Shown here: piece after piece, positions 20,810 through 29,508 of the stretch
Position numbering within the stretch: the first letter of the stretch is position 1
Layout: each line of letters starts with the position of its first letter
DNA from: Clostridia bacterium
GTDB lineage: Bacteria; Bacillota; Clostridia; Christensenellales; Borkfalkiaceae
NCBI GenBank assembly: GCA_017465145.1
Contig: JAFTWU010000005.1
Location: forward strand, 1-64,000
Direction: 5' to 3'
Length of the DNA stretch: 64,000 nucleotides
Notes under the pieces: model-generated
The model's input: the letters and a program-made list of their open reading frames with translations, nothing else
Databases searched by the model: none
What the model was told of the DNA's origin: nothing
Made by a program: the position numbers and the translations under genes

Positions 20810-20838
20810 TTGACTTACCCTTTTATAAAGGGTAAAAT
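20810..20838 (+). promoter_or_regulatory. Promoter with central palindromic operator
   Basis: TTGACT (20810-20815), 17 bases, TAAAAT (20833-20838). A perfect palindrome TTACCCTTT / AAAGGGTAA with a 3-base centre (20815-20835) fills the spacer, so a bound repressor would block RNA polymerase directly. Confidence 0.7.
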
Positions 20839-20911
20839 ATAAAAGATATAAAAAAGATTTAACTTAAAATCGCTTGTCTAGTCAACAAAAAAAGTTTTAG
20901 CGGAGCAACAA

Positions 20912-22018
20912 ATGAAAACGCTTGGGAAAATTATCACCGATATAGCGCCCACAATCAATAACGGGCGCAATAGTGAAGGGGCTTTTATCCGTATGGATAA
21001 CGGCGTTATTGCCTTTGCGTATAGTAAGTTTGTTGCAGGCAGGGGATATGATGACGAACAAAGCGATATTGCCGTTTGTTTTTCCTTTGACGAAGGGGAA
21101 ACCTTTACTAAAGAGCGCGTGATAATTTCGGCAAAAGAAAGCGGTGCGCAAAATTTAATGAGCGTTTCTTTACTTAAAATGCAAGACGGTAGCATAGGCG
21201 TTTTTTACGCAAAAAAGATAACCGCGTTAAACAGCACTTATTGTATGCGCAAAACCCGTGATTTTATAGAATTCAGCAAAGAGATAACCTGTTTGCCTTG
21301 CGATAGATATTACGTGGTTAATAACGATAGGGTAAGAAGACTTTCTAACGGCGATATAATAATTCCCGCAAGCTATTTCATACTTGAACTAAAAAACCCA
21401 TCTTTAGGTGTAATGCATTATAAAAACGTTAAATCGCACGGCGGAATAGCGCAGTTTTTTATCTCTAAAGACGACGGACAAACTTGGTCGCAACTATCTA
21501 GTGACCTATATCTGCCCATAGAAGATAGTAAAACGGGGCTACAAGAAGGGGGAGTAGAAGAACTTGACGACGGCAGATTATACTCTTATTTTCGCACCGA
21601 CCAAGGCTGTCAGTTTCAGTCGATATCACTAGACGGCGGAAAGACGTGGGGAGAAGTAATTCCTTCAAGATTTACTTCACCAACTTCGCCTATGAACACC
21701 AAGCGACTAAAAAACGGCAAATTTGCCATAGTTTATAACCCAACGCCCTTAATGGCGGGCAGAAGTGAAGACGTAGACGGCGCGTGGACGGGTGGCAGAA
21801 ACCCACTCGTTTTACGGCTTGCCGATGGAAACATGAAAAAAATAGGGGCTATTAACCAAATAGAGAACGATAAAAAGCGCGGTTTTTGTTACTCTGCCAT
21901 TTTTGAAACGGAAGACGGCTTGTTGCTTGGATATTGCGCGGGCGGTGGTGCAGATTATTCCACCCTTAACCGTTTAAGAATAAGAAAAATTTACGCTAGC
22001 GAACTTGAAAACGCTTAG
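20912..22018 (+). CDS. Sialidase-fold (BNR/Asp-box) exo-glycosidase
   Basis: A 368-residue six-bladed propeller of the sialidase superfamily. Asp-boxes are seen at FSFDEGETF (about 50), ISKDDGQTW (about 185) and SLDGGKTW (about 243), with the early Arg in SEGAFIRMDNG. There is no signal peptide, so it acts in the cytoplasm or is not a secreted sialidase. It is like the PF13088 group of putative neuraminidases whose true substrates vary. It is monocistronic behind the palindromic promoter. Confidence 0.8.
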   Translation: MKTLGKIITDIAPTINNGRNSEGAFIRMDNGVIAFAYSKFVAGRGYDDEQSDIAVCFSFDEGETFTKERVIISAKESGAQNLMSVSLLKMQDGSIGVFYAKKITALNSTYCMRKTRDFIEFSKEITCLPCDRYYVVNNDRVRRLSNGDIIIPASYFILELKNPSLGVMHYKNVKSHGGIAQFFISKDDGQTWSQLSSDLYLPIEDSKTGLQEGGVEELDDGRLYSYFRTDQGCQFQSISLDGGKTWGEVIPSRFTSPTSPMNTKRLKNGKFAIVYNPTPLMAGRSEDVDGAWTGGRNPLVLRLADGNMKKIGAINQIENDKKRGFCYSAIFETEDGLLLGYCAGGGADYSTLNRLRIRKIYASELENA

Positions 22019-22092
22019 CAAAATGTGCGAAAAAGCGTTAATTAAAAACCCGAAAATCAAAGATAATAAACACCTAAAAATAAGCAATAAAG

Positions 22093-22126
22093 ATAAGTCA
22101 GCGTTCATTTCGTTGACTTATTTTTT
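22093..22126 (+). terminator. Terminator after the sialidase-fold gene
   Basis: ATAAGTCA...TGACTTAT stem followed by TTTTTT. The remaining bases up to the DegV start hold nothing else that I see. Confidence 0.7.
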
Positions 22127-22229
22127 ATATTACTGTATAATTTTTGCATTGTTTGGCGATTGATTTTAACACAATCTCTATTGTTTGTTAATGAAAAAAC
22201 GGAAAACACTAATGATAAAGGAGAGAAAA

Positions 22230-23105
22230 ATGAACTTTCAATTATTTACCGATACCGACACCGATATCACCCCAGAACTTGCCACTCACTACGGCTATAA
22301 ATTGATAAGTATGCCTTATTCCACAAAAGAAGGGGAAACGGTGCACCCGTACGAAGATTTTGAAAAATTCGATTATTCCGCATTTTATAATTTGTTAAGA
22401 AAAGGCGCTTTGCCCACCACGTTTGGTTTGTCGCCCGTAAAGTATAAAGAATATTTTGAACCCACCTTAAAAGAAGGTAAAGATATTTTATACGTGCATT
22501 TTTCAAAGGCGATGAGCGGAACTTTCGACGCGATGGAAATTGCCTTGCGCGAACTCAAAGAACAATACCCCGACCGCACCGTGTATACGATAGATACTAA
22601 AGCGATAACTATTTTAAGTTATAATCTAGTGCGCGCTATCGGTGATTTAGCATTAAAGGGCGCTAGCATACAAGAACTTATTGAATTTGCGGAAAAAGAA
22701 GTTGACCACTACGCCGTTTACTTTTTTGCCGACGACCTTAAATTCTTTGGCCGTAGCGGTAGGGTAAGCGGAATTGCTGCAACAATGGGCAATCTTTTGG
22801 GGTTGCGCCCCATATTAACTATGACAAGAGAAGGCAAAATGTGTTCAGTTGCTAAAGCAAGGGGCAGAAAAGCGGCAATAGATAAAATGCTAGAATACGT
22901 AAAAACGCTTGGCGACGATATAAAAAATCACCGCGTTATAATCGGGCACGGCGACGCACTAGATATTGCAAAAGAAATTGAAAAAACCTTAAAAGATGAA
23001 TACGGCGAAGACTTAAACACCGAAATAGTAGTCGTTAACCCCACGGCAGGTTGCCATTGTGGGCCAGACACATTGGGCGTATCCTTCCACGCTATTCATA
23101 GATAG
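22230..23105 (+). CDS. DegV family protein (FakB-like fatty-acid binding)
   Basis: About 291 residues from ATG 22230, chosen because AAAGGAGAG sits 6 bases upstream; the frame is open to an earlier start at 22185 without such a site. DegV features: FTDTDTDITPELATHYGYKLISMP at the N-terminus, the TTFGLSPVKYKEYFEP ligand loop, HFSKAMSGTFDA, and FGRSGRVSG with a terminal NPTAGCHCGPDTLGVSFHA. DegV/FakB proteins carry fatty acids to the FakA kinase for phospholipid synthesis; fakA is not in view. Confidence 0.9.
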   Translation: MNFQLFTDTDTDITPELATHYGYKLISMPYSTKEGETVHPYEDFEKFDYSAFYNLLRKGALPTTFGLSPVKYKEYFEPTLKEGKDILYVHFSKAMSGTFDAMEIALRELKEQYPDRTVYTIDTKAITILSYNLVRAIGDLALKGASIQELIEFAEKEVDHYAVYFFADDLKFFGRSGRVSGIAATMGNLLGLRPILTMTREGKMCSVAKARGRKAAIDKMLEYVKTLGDDIKNHRVIIGHGDALDIAKEIEKTLKDEYGEDLNTEIVVVNPTAGCHCGPDTLGVSFHAIHR

Positions 23106-23128
23106 GAATTCTTTTAATATAAAACAAA

Positions 23129-23158
23129 AAAGGCTAACGATAACCGTTGGCCTTTAAT
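23129..23158 (+). terminator. Terminator after the DegV gene
   Basis: AAAGGCTAACG / CGTTGGCCTTT stem with ATAA loop, then TTTAATTTTT. Confidence 0.65.
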
Positions 23159-23203
23159 TTTTCCCTAAAAATCGGCATAAAACGGCAAAAAAGCGCATAA
23201 AGT

Positions 23204-23231
23204 TAACTATTCGTTAAAGGGGGAATAGTTA
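23204..23231 (+). promoter_or_regulatory. Hairpin enclosing the spoIIID ribosome site
   Basis: TAACTATTC (23204-23212) and GAATAGTTA (23223-23231) are perfect complements. The loop holds the AAAGGGGG ribosome site, and the 3' arm ends at the A of the start codon, so folding would hide the start. Confidence 0.45.
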
Positions 23232-23488
23232 TGCGCACCGATATTAAAGACAGGGTGTTAGAAGAAGCCTATTTTATAGCGCAAACGGGCGCTACCGTTA
23301 GGGCTACGGCTAAAATTTTTCATTATTCTAAATCTACCGTTCATAAAGACGTAAGTTATAGGCTTATAAAAATTGACCGCGAACTCTACGCGCGCGTTAA
23401 AATAGCGCTACAAAAAAATCTTGCAGAACGCCATATCCGTGGGGGAGAAGCCACTCGCCAAAAATTTCTTAAAAACAAAGAAATTTAA
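23231..23488 (+). CDS. spoIIID: Sporulation transcriptional regulator SpoIIID
   Basis: An 85-residue protein matching SpoIIID in length and order: IKDRVLEEAYFI, the HTH ATVRATAKIFHYSKSTVHKDVSYRL, and the conserved basic tail RHIRGGEATRQKFLKNK. SpoIIID works in the mother cell and switches sigma-E to sigma-K dependent genes, so the organism or its recent ancestor formed endospores. It is monocistronic, flanked by terminators. Confidence 0.92.
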   Translation: MRTDIKDRVLEEAYFIAQTGATVRATAKIFHYSKSTVHKDVSYRLIKIDRELYARVKIALQKNLAERHIRGGEATRQKFLKNKEI

Positions 23489-23513
23489 GGACGTCGCGTT
23501 TATCACGCTAAAA

Positions 23514-23540
23514 AAAAGGATAGCACTTGCTATCCTTTTA
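23514..23540. terminator. Terminator after spoIIID
   Basis: AAAAGGATAGCA / TGCTATCCTTTT stem; poly-T on both strands serves spoIIID and perhaps the convergent protease gene. Confidence 0.7.
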
Positions 23541-23594
23541 TGTTTCGTTAGTGATTAAAAATTAGTATTAACGCTTATGTACTTAGCTACTACG

Positions 23595-24557
23595 TTAGTT
23601 AGTATAAACGTAAGTTTCTAAAAAATTATTAACCGCCGTCATAGGCAACGCATAGCCTATTTTAGTTTCTTCATTTCCCGCAAAAGTTACGCCAACTACT
23701 TGCATATCGGGGTTGATTAACGGGCCACCGCTAGAGCCGTGGTCGGTAAAGGCGGTATGGCGGGTATTGCCGTAAAAGGTGGTGGGGTTTTCTTCGCCTA
23801 CGGCAACCGCAACGTTAATAGCGGTAACTTTGCCAAAGGTAATGCAGTTAACTTGCCCTAAGGGTGCGCCAAGAGCAATAACGTCATCATTAACTTTTGG
23901 AGAAGACGCTAACGGAAGAGCGATAGTTTCGGTATCGTCTGCCGTTGCAGAAAAGTATAAACACGCTAAATCTTGGCTTGGAGAATCGGCAACCAACGTG
24001 CCGGTAAAATCGTTGCCTTGATAATCGTAAATCTTAAATGTTTGTGAATATGCGCCCGTAAGTTTTTCAACAACGTGGCTATTAGTTAAAACGTAATATC
24101 TTCCCGCGGAAATCTTAAAGCAGAACCCAGAACCTTGCGAGCCTTTTTGGTTAAGTCCAACTTGGCAAACGTTTTCAATTTTAACAACGCCTTTCATCGT
24201 TTGCGTAGAAATGGTGTTGGTAAGGGTAACGCCGTCTAGCACCCAACCTGCGTAAAGGGTAAATTCACGGGTAACGTCTTTGGCGAAATCGTAGCGCGCC
24301 GTTAAGTTTTCATCGGTAAACCAGCCTGTAAAAACGTAGTGGGTGCGCGTTGGGTCGTTGGGCGTGTTGATAGGCTCACCGATAACGGCGTCAAGCGTGC
24401 CAACGGTTGTGCCGTCGTTATAATTAAGGGTAATGGTAACGGCGTCGCCATCGTTATAAAACTTTATAGGTTTTGGCAAAAACTCGCAAGCGGAAAGGCT
24501 TGCAAGCGCCATCATTAAGCAAAGTATTAAAGCGGTAATTTTTAATTTTCTCTTCAT
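23595..24557 (-). CDS. Trypsin-like serine protease lipoprotein with InlB-type repeat
   Basis: About 320 residues from the ATG at 24557, chosen because MKRKLKITALILCLMMALASLSAC is a clean lipoprotein signal with an AAAGGG site upstream; the frame is open 12 codons earlier. Residues about 45-110 form a Listeria-Bacteroides (InlB B-type) repeat, ending FTGWFTDENLTARYDF...FTLYAGW. The protease domain (about 130-310) has the triad His in TNSHVV, Asp in SQDLACLYF and Ser in DHGSSGGPLI. There is no PDZ domain. It is anchored outside the membrane; the substrate is unknown. Confidence 0.88.
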   Translation of the reverse strand: MKRKLKITALILCLMMALASLSACEFLPKPIKFYNDGDAVTITLNYNDGTTVGTLDAVIGEPINTPNDPTRTHYVFTGWFTDENLTARYDFAKDVTREFTLYAGWVLDGVTLTNTISTQTMKGVVKIENVCQVGLNQKGSQGSGFCFKISAGRYYVLTNSHVVEKLTGAYSQTFKIYDYQGNDFTGTLVADSPSQDLACLYFSATADDTETIALPLASSPKVNDDVIALGAPLGQVNCITFGKVTAINVAVAVGEENPTTFYGNTRHTAFTDHGSSGGPLINPDMQVVGVTFAGNEETKIGYALPMTAVNNFLETYVYTN

Positions 24558-24720
24558 AAAAACCCTTTCGCCCAAAGAAAAAACAAGGCGCAAAAATGGT
24601 AAATCTTAATATTTATCTATATAATATACATTATCAGTCCTTGTTTTATTTGTCAAGAAAGAAAAAAACAAAAATTATCTTAAAAATTATTCCGTACGGC
24701 AGGTTTTAGCGCTTATCCGC

Positions 24721-24749
24721 TTGACATGGGGGCGCGCGTATAATAAAAT
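24721..24749 (+). promoter_or_regulatory. Promoter of the ABC importer leader
   Basis: TTGACA (24721-24726), 17 bases, TAAAAT (24744-24749). A TATAAT at 24739 is only 12 bases from the -35 and less likely. Confidence 0.65.
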
Positions 24750-24751
24750 GT

Positions 24752-24878
24752 AATCGTAAATACCTAACCTGAAAGGTTCGCCTGACAGCGCAGGGGCAAT
24801 ACTTGTTAAATTACAGGGCAAATTGTGCCTTGTTTATTCACGTATCTCCCTTCGCAACGGCGAAGGGAGTTTCATTTT
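24752..24878 (+). promoter_or_regulatory. Unidentified leader RNA ending in a terminator
   Basis: A roughly 125-base leader. CGTAAATA (about 24755) can pair with TATTCACG (about 24835) to close a domain that contains an AACC-TGAAA-GGTT hairpin, a GCCTG...CAGGGGC element and a CTTGT/ACAGG hairpin. CAGGGGCAATA and CAGGGCAAATT look like an internal repeat. A strong terminator follows. The layout is that of a riboswitch or attenuator. It lacks the CTGAGA core of TPP riboswitches. Possible match to check: the NMT1 (xanthine) motif, because the next gene is an NMT1-type binding protein. Confidence 0.5.
24846..24878 (+). terminator. Leader terminator before the ABC importer
   Basis: CTCCCTTCGC / GCGAAGGGAG stem then TTTCATTTT, about 65 bases before the first gene. 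Confidence 0.75.
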
Positions 24879-24941
24879 AAACGAAAATTCTAATTTTTAG
24901 GTAAAAGGTGATAATAAGTATAATGCCAAAAGGAGAATGCT

Positions 24942-25934
24942 ATGAAAAAACTTATTGCACTTATTTTAAGCGTATTGTCGCTTGCAACCTGTTTTGCTTT
25001 TAGCGGTTGTAAAGCCCCCACGCCGCAAACTTTAACTTTCGTTGCGCCAGACGGTGCTCCCGCACTTGCGATAGCGCAAATGATAAAAGAAAACGCCACC
25101 TTTGAAACGGGCAAAACGGTTAACTATAAAATAGTTAAACCTGCCGACATCGGCGCGCAAATGATGACGGGTAGCGCAGATATTATGATAATGCCCGTAA
25201 ACGCCGCTTCAAAATTATACAAGGCAAACACTAGCGACCCCTACAAAATGGCGGGCGTAGTAACCCACGGAAATCTTTATGTTTTAAGTAAAACCCCGCT
25301 TACCGTAAACGACCTAAAAGATAAAGTGGTTGGCGTTATAAGTCAAGGTGCAGTTCCCGATTTAACTTTCCGCGCAGTATTAAATAAGACGCAAATCGCT
25401 TACGAAACAAGCGATACTATAGTTGCAAATAAAGTTGCTATAAAATATTATGGCGATGCATCAAACCTTGTTCCCGCGTTAAGAACGGAAGAAATAGAAA
25501 TCGGCTTATTACCAGAACCCGCCGCATCAAAATTGCAAAAACTTAACACCGCTTATCAATATAGGCTAGACGTTCAACAATTATATAACGGCACGACAAG
25601 TGCATATCCCCAAGCCGTTTTAATGATTAAGTCTAGCGTTTTATCCGCTCACCCCGAAATTGTAAACAATATTGTAAATTGGCTTGTTGCAAATGCTACT
25701 TGGATTAAAACCAACACCGTAGACGCGGTTAACGCCGTATCTTCTGCCGTGGTTGAAGGGGTAACCCCCTCTCTATCTGCAAACGATATCACTTCAAGCG
25801 TTATCGATAACTGCAAAATTTATTGGCAACCCGCCTATGACGCAAAAGAAGAAGTTATAAATTATTTGGCAGATTTCCGCGCGCTTGCTCCGCAGTCTGC
25901 AGGTGCCGTTGCCGACGATTTCTTTATTTTATAA
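24942..25934 (+). CDS. ABC importer substrate-binding lipoprotein (NMT1/SsuA-like)
   Basis: A 330-residue lipoprotein with signal MKKLIALILSVLSLATCFAFSGC (Cys23). The mature part is a periplasmic-binding type II fold: TLTFVAPDGAPALAIAQMI, GSADIMIMPVNAASKLYK, DLKDKVVGVISQGAVPDLTFRAVL, IGLLPEPAASKL. This group imports small nitrogen or sulfur compounds (pyrimidine precursors, sulfonates, xanthine and others); the ligand cannot be told from sequence. It forms a three-gene operon with the permease and ATPase, behind an attenuator-like leader. Confidence 0.88.
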   Translation: MKKLIALILSVLSLATCFAFSGCKAPTPQTLTFVAPDGAPALAIAQMIKENATFETGKTVNYKIVKPADIGAQMMTGSADIMIMPVNAASKLYKANTSDPYKMAGVVTHGNLYVLSKTPLTVNDLKDKVVGVISQGAVPDLTFRAVLNKTQIAYETSDTIVANKVAIKYYGDASNLVPALRTEEIEIGLLPEPAASKLQKLNTAYQYRLDVQQLYNGTTSAYPQAVLMIKSSVLSAHPEIVNNIVNWLVANATWIKTNTVDAVNAVSSAVVEGVTPSLSANDITSSVIDNCKIYWQPAYDAKEEVINYLADFRALAPQSAGAVADDFFIL

Positions 25935-25981
25935 AAAGTTTTATTAAAAATCTATCAAAGGTAGTTTAGGAAAAATTAAAA

Positions 25982-26740
25982 GTGAAAAAAGTCGATAAAA
26001 TTCTAAACTTAATATTGCCCGTTTTAACTATAGCGTGCATATTTTTAGTTTGGGGCATAACCGCAAAAAGCGTGGATAATCCCTTTATATTGCCATCAGT
26101 AAGGGAAGTGGCAATCTCTTGTGGCGCGCTCTTTAAGGACAAGGCTTTTTATCTTGCACTTTTAAAAACCTTGCTATCTTCGTTAATTGCTTTTTTAATA
26201 TCTTTCGCCCTTGCATTCTTAACGGCTTATCTTACCAAAAAAAGCGCGAAGGCAGAAGTTATTTTGCGCCCGATTATCGCAATAATTCGCGCACTTCCCA
26301 CAGTTGCCGTGGTGTTAATGTTATACCTTTGGACTACTTCTGATATCGCACCCGTAGTGGTTACTATGCTCGTTGTATATCCAACGCTATATCAAAACGT
26401 AAAACAGGCGCTAGACACCACCGACGATTACACTTTAGAAATGTGCAAAATCTTTAACGTTTCTAAAAAAGACGTTTTGTTAAAAGTGCAACTACCCCTT
26501 GCCGCACCCGACCTTCTTTCCGCAATAGGTAGCGGACTTTCGCTAAATCTTAAACTTATGGTGGCGGCGGAAGTATTATCGTCAACGGCAAATTGTTTAG
26601 GGTTTATGCTTAATCAGTCTAAAATTTACTATGAACAAGCAACTTTAATCGCGCTTGTAGTTATAGTAATTGCCGTCGGGCTTATCATTGACGGCGCTTT
26701 TAACCTACTTTCTAAAAAGGCGGGTAAGTGGAAATGTTAA
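25982..26740 (+). CDS. ABC importer permease
   Basis: A 252-residue inner-membrane protein with about six membrane helices. The coupling (EAA) loop is EMCKIFNVSKKDVLLKVQLPLAAPDLLSAIGSG at about 155-187. It belongs to the SsuC/TauC/ThiX-like permeases. It starts with GTG. The last bases overlap the ATPase gene. Confidence 0.9.
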   Translation: MKKVDKILNLILPVLTIACIFLVWGITAKSVDNPFILPSVREVAISCGALFKDKAFYLALLKTLLSSLIAFLISFALAFLTAYLTKKSAKAEVILRPIIAIIRALPTVAVVLMLYLWTTSDIAPVVVTMLVVYPTLYQNVKQALDTTDDYTLEMCKIFNVSKKDVLLKVQLPLAAPDLLSAIGSGLSLNLKLMVAAEVLSSTANCLGFMLNQSKIYYEQATLIALVVIVIAVGLIIDGAFNLLSKKAGKWKC

Positions 26741-27384
26741 AAATTGAAAATTTAACCAAAAAATACGGCGATAAAACCGTTTACGAAAACTTTAATTTGG
26801 AAATAGAAAAGGATAAAATCACGGTAATTTTAGGGGAAAGCGGTTCGGGTAAAACCACCCTACTTAACGTTTTGGCACACCTTATCGACTATCAAGGAAC
26901 TGTCAGCGGAATAGAAAATGATAAAATTTCGTTCGTATTTTGGCAAAACAGACTTGTAGACTGTTTAACCGTTATTAAAAATCTTAAACTCACCAACCCT
27001 ACCGTCACCGACGAAGAAATTATTAAGATTTTAACGGAACTTGGTATAGGTGATACTATAAATCTATACCCAAAAAGTCTTTCGGCGGGTATGCAAAGGC
27101 GTGTTGCAATAGCGCGCGCCCTATTGAAAAAAGCCCCGCTAGTTTTAATGGACGAACCTTTTATCAACCTAGATTTAGCGTTAAAATTAAGGCTTATAAA
27201 CTTAATTAAGGATAGGCAGAAAAACGCCCCAACAACCGCAATTATCGTTACGCACGATATTAAAGAAGCGGTGCTTATTGCCGATAGAATTATCGTTCTA
27301 GCAAACGGAAAAATTATCTATGACGACAATAATATATGCGATAAAACCGAAGACAAACTGTTTGATATTTTATCTAAAAGATAA
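26734..27384 (+). CDS. ABC importer ATPase
   Basis: About 216 residues from ATG 26734 (a GTG two codons earlier is the alternative). Walker A GESGSGKTT, signature SLSAGMQRRVAIARAL (LSAGM instead of LSGGQ), Walker B LVLMDEPF and the H-loop VTHDIKEA are all seen. It overlaps the permease gene by 7 bases. It energises the importer above. Confidence 0.92.
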   Translation: MLKIENLTKKYGDKTVYENFNLEIEKDKITVILGESGSGKTTLLNVLAHLIDYQGTVSGIENDKISFVFWQNRLVDCLTVIKNLKLTNPTVTDEEIIKILTELGIGDTINLYPKSLSAGMQRRVAIARALLKKAPLVLMDEPFINLDLALKLRLINLIKDRQKNAPTTAIIVTHDIKEAVLIADRIIVLANGKIIYDDNNICDKTEDKLFDILSKR

Positions 27385-27438
27385 AAAGGTGAAAAAAGAT
27401 TAAAAAACCCTAAAAGAACAAGGAAAAAGCATAAAGAA

Positions 27439-27462
27439 AAACCCCGCGATTTCGCGGGGTTT
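27439..27462. terminator. Bidirectional terminator between ABC operon and apbE
   Basis: AAACCCCGCG / CGCGGGGTTT stem between convergent genes. Confidence 0.75.
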
Positions 27463-27503
27463 AATTGTTTTATAAAAAGGTAAAAAACGATTGTGATTAA
27501 AAA

Positions 27504-28640
27504 CTAAAATTTCATAATTTGATATTCCGTATCGTTAAGGGTAAAATCTTGGTTAACCATTTTGTTAGTAACAATTTGTTTTACCCCGTCTTTTTCGTAA
27601 ACGGCGTAAAATTCCATAGTGGGTTCGTTTCTTAAATAAAGTCTTGCATAGGTTATAAATTCGCTAAGCGAATCGTCGTAAGGGTTGTGCGCACAAGTGC
27701 AAAGCGCGGTAGTAACGGCATCTGCAAAACCGCCGTTAGAACAAACAACGGTAACCGACTTAAAGCCCGTGTCGGCAGGCTTACCCGTTCTCGTATCTAT
27801 AATATGGTGGTAATTCGTGCCCGCGTGTACTCTTTCATAAGTTCCGCTAGTTGAAACGTTGCGCCCGCTTAAATTTGCGCCCGAAATAGTAATAATTTTT
27901 TCGTTTCTATCGTTGGGGTGGCGTACGCCAAGACTATCAACCGACATTATATAAAAACTACTGCTACCTACGTTAACGTATCCTTTGGTAAAGCCTGAAT
28001 AATATAGCGAATTGCCAACCATTTCCGCCGTAAAGCCTTTTATAAAGCCACCAAAATCAAGTTTATAGTTGGCGTTAGGTTTTGTTAAGCCGTTGATATC
28101 GTAGGTGATATCTTTAAAGTTACAATATGCAAGGGTATTTTGCACTTCGGTATCACTTGGCGGAGTAAAATTAACGTCGTTAAAGGTGGGCATAAAACCC
28201 CAAAGTTCCATAAGCGGATAAACGGCGGGGTTAAACTTGCCTTCGGTGTCAAGATAATATTCTTGCGCTAGAGTATAAAGCCCTTCAACGCTAACGTCTT
28301 CTCCGTAATTAGCAAAGGAAACGGGAACGCCACCTTCTGCATTATTAAAGGTGTGAATAAAAGAGCCTTCTTTTGTTGCCGACGTTTTATTTTCCATATC
28401 GATAAAGATATTGCGGATAGAATTTTGCATATCCGTGCTGATATCTCCGTCAACCGTTTCTATATAAACGCCCGTGTTAAACGCAGAAAGCGACATACTA
28501 GAAGTTTTTCCGTTTCCGCCACCGCCACCACCGGGCGCGCCGGGTAGACCGGGGTTAGAACAACCGCTAAAACAGAAAAGACTAGCAATAAAAAAAGTTG
28601 AAAGTATAAGAGAACATAATTTAACGTATATCTTTTTCAT
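27504..28640 (-). CDS. apbE: FAD:protein FMN transferase (ApbE family), lipoprotein
   Basis: About 378 residues from ATG 28640, the start of a lipoprotein signal (MKKIYVKLCSLILSTFFIASLFCFSGC). A TTG in frame at 28691 is less likely. A Gly-rich linker (about 30-45) follows the Cys. ApbE motifs: KLDFGGFIKGFTAEMV, NVGSSS, NVSTSGTYERV, HHIIDTRTGKPADTG and ADAVTTAL. These enzymes attach FMN through a phosphoester to Thr/Ser of extracellular or membrane flavoproteins. No such target (RnfG or NqrC type) lies nearby. No clear ribosome site is seen. Confidence 0.88.
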   Translation of the reverse strand: MKKIYVKLCSLILSTFFIASLFCFSGCSNPGLPGAPGGGGGGNGKTSSMSLSAFNTGVYIETVDGDISTDMQNSIRNIFIDMENKTSATKEGSFIHTFNNAEGGVPVSFANYGEDVSVEGLYTLAQEYYLDTEGKFNPAVYPLMELWGFMPTFNDVNFTPPSDTEVQNTLAYCNFKDITYDINGLTKPNANYKLDFGGFIKGFTAEMVGNSLYYSGFTKGYVNVGSSSFYIMSVDSLGVRHPNDRNEKIITISGANLSGRNVSTSGTYERVHAGTNYHHIIDTRTGKPADTGFKSVTVVCSNGGFADAVTTALCTCAHNPYDDSLSEFITYARLYLRNEPTMEFYAVYEKDGVKQIVTNKMVNQDFTLNDTEYQIMKF

Positions 28641-28684
28641 ATAAATAATTATACATAAATATAACTTTAAAATCAATATTACCA

Positions 28685-28713
28685 TTGACAAAATTTTTAC
28701 CCTTTGTTAAAAT
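28685..28713 (+). promoter_or_regulatory. Promoter of the kinase/PqqD operon
   Basis: TTGACA (28685-28690), 17 bases, TAAAAT (28708-28713). Confidence 0.7.
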
Positions 28714-28794
28714 ATTTAAGTATTGATAAAATTTTGCTTTTGCTTTGCAAAAAGGGTTGCAAAAAAGCGGGTAAAAGGTTAAACGGGGGTAAAT

Positions 28795-29508
28795 ATGCCA
28801 AAATATAAAATTGCAGACGTAATTTTTGAAACTGAGCATATCTACGACTACGTTCCAAAAGAAATTAAAGGCTATCTCTATACGGAAAACGCCCCCGCGG
28901 AACTTACGATAAACCTAAGGCAAGAAGATATCGATTTTGAAAAAAATCTTGCCCCCGATATTGAAGATAAATTTTTAGAAAGCATTGCACTATACAGAAA
29001 ACTTTGCGACTATATTTTACTAAACAAACAAGGCTTAATCTTTCATTGTAGCGCGATAGCGGTTGGGAGTAACGCATATCTCTTTACCGCACCAAGCGGA
29101 ACGGGAAAATCTACCCACGCAAAACTCTGGCGCAATCTTTTAGGGGATAGGGCGGTTATGATTAACGACGATAAGCCTATTATCCGCTATATCGACGGTG
29201 ATTTTTACGTTTACGGCACGCCTTGGGACGGAAAACACCACCTTTCAACCAATGCGCGTGCAAAAATTAAGGGTATTTGCCGTATCGCGCAGGCAAAAGA
29301 CAATAAAATCGTGCCTATAACGCCTAGCGAAATGCTTATAACGGTTCTTACTCAAACGGCACTACCTAAAGACGAAAAACAAGCAACAGAACTATTTAAC
29401 CTTATAGATAAACTTTTAGGCACGGTAAAACTTTACCACCTAGATTGTAATATCAGCGAAGACACTGCAAAACTTTCATATAACACGATGACGGGGGATA
29501 ATTTATGA
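28795..29508 (+). CDS. HprK-like serine/threonine kinase-fold protein
   Basis: A 237-residue protein with P-loop TAPSGTGKSTHAKLW (about 100-115), IFHCSAIAV just before it, and MINDDKPIIR and YGTPWDGKHHLS after it. This is the C-terminal HPr-kinase fold without the HprK N-terminal domain, as found in small kinase-like proteins beside PqqD-like proteins. The stop overlaps the next gene start by 4 bases (ATGA). Substrate unknown. Confidence 0.85.
   Translation: MPKYKIADVIFETEHIYDYVPKEIKGYLYTENAPAELTINLRQEDIDFEKNLAPDIEDKFLESIALYRKLCDYILLNKQGLIFHCSAIAVGSNAYLFTAPSGTGKSTHAKLWRNLLGDRAVMINDDKPIIRYIDGDFYVYGTPWDGKHHLSTNARAKIKGICRIAQAKDNKIVPITPSEMLITVLTQTALPKDEKQATELFNLIDKLLGTVKLYHLDCNISEDTAKLSYNTMTGDNL

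Noticed and set aside
22185..22229. Upstream start for the DegV protein
   Set aside because: The AAAGGAGAG site and the conserved FTDTDTD start both point to 22230.
24752..24840. TPP riboswitch before the ABC importer
   Set aside because: ACCTGA and CAGCG-like strings are present, but the CTGAGA core and proper order are missing.
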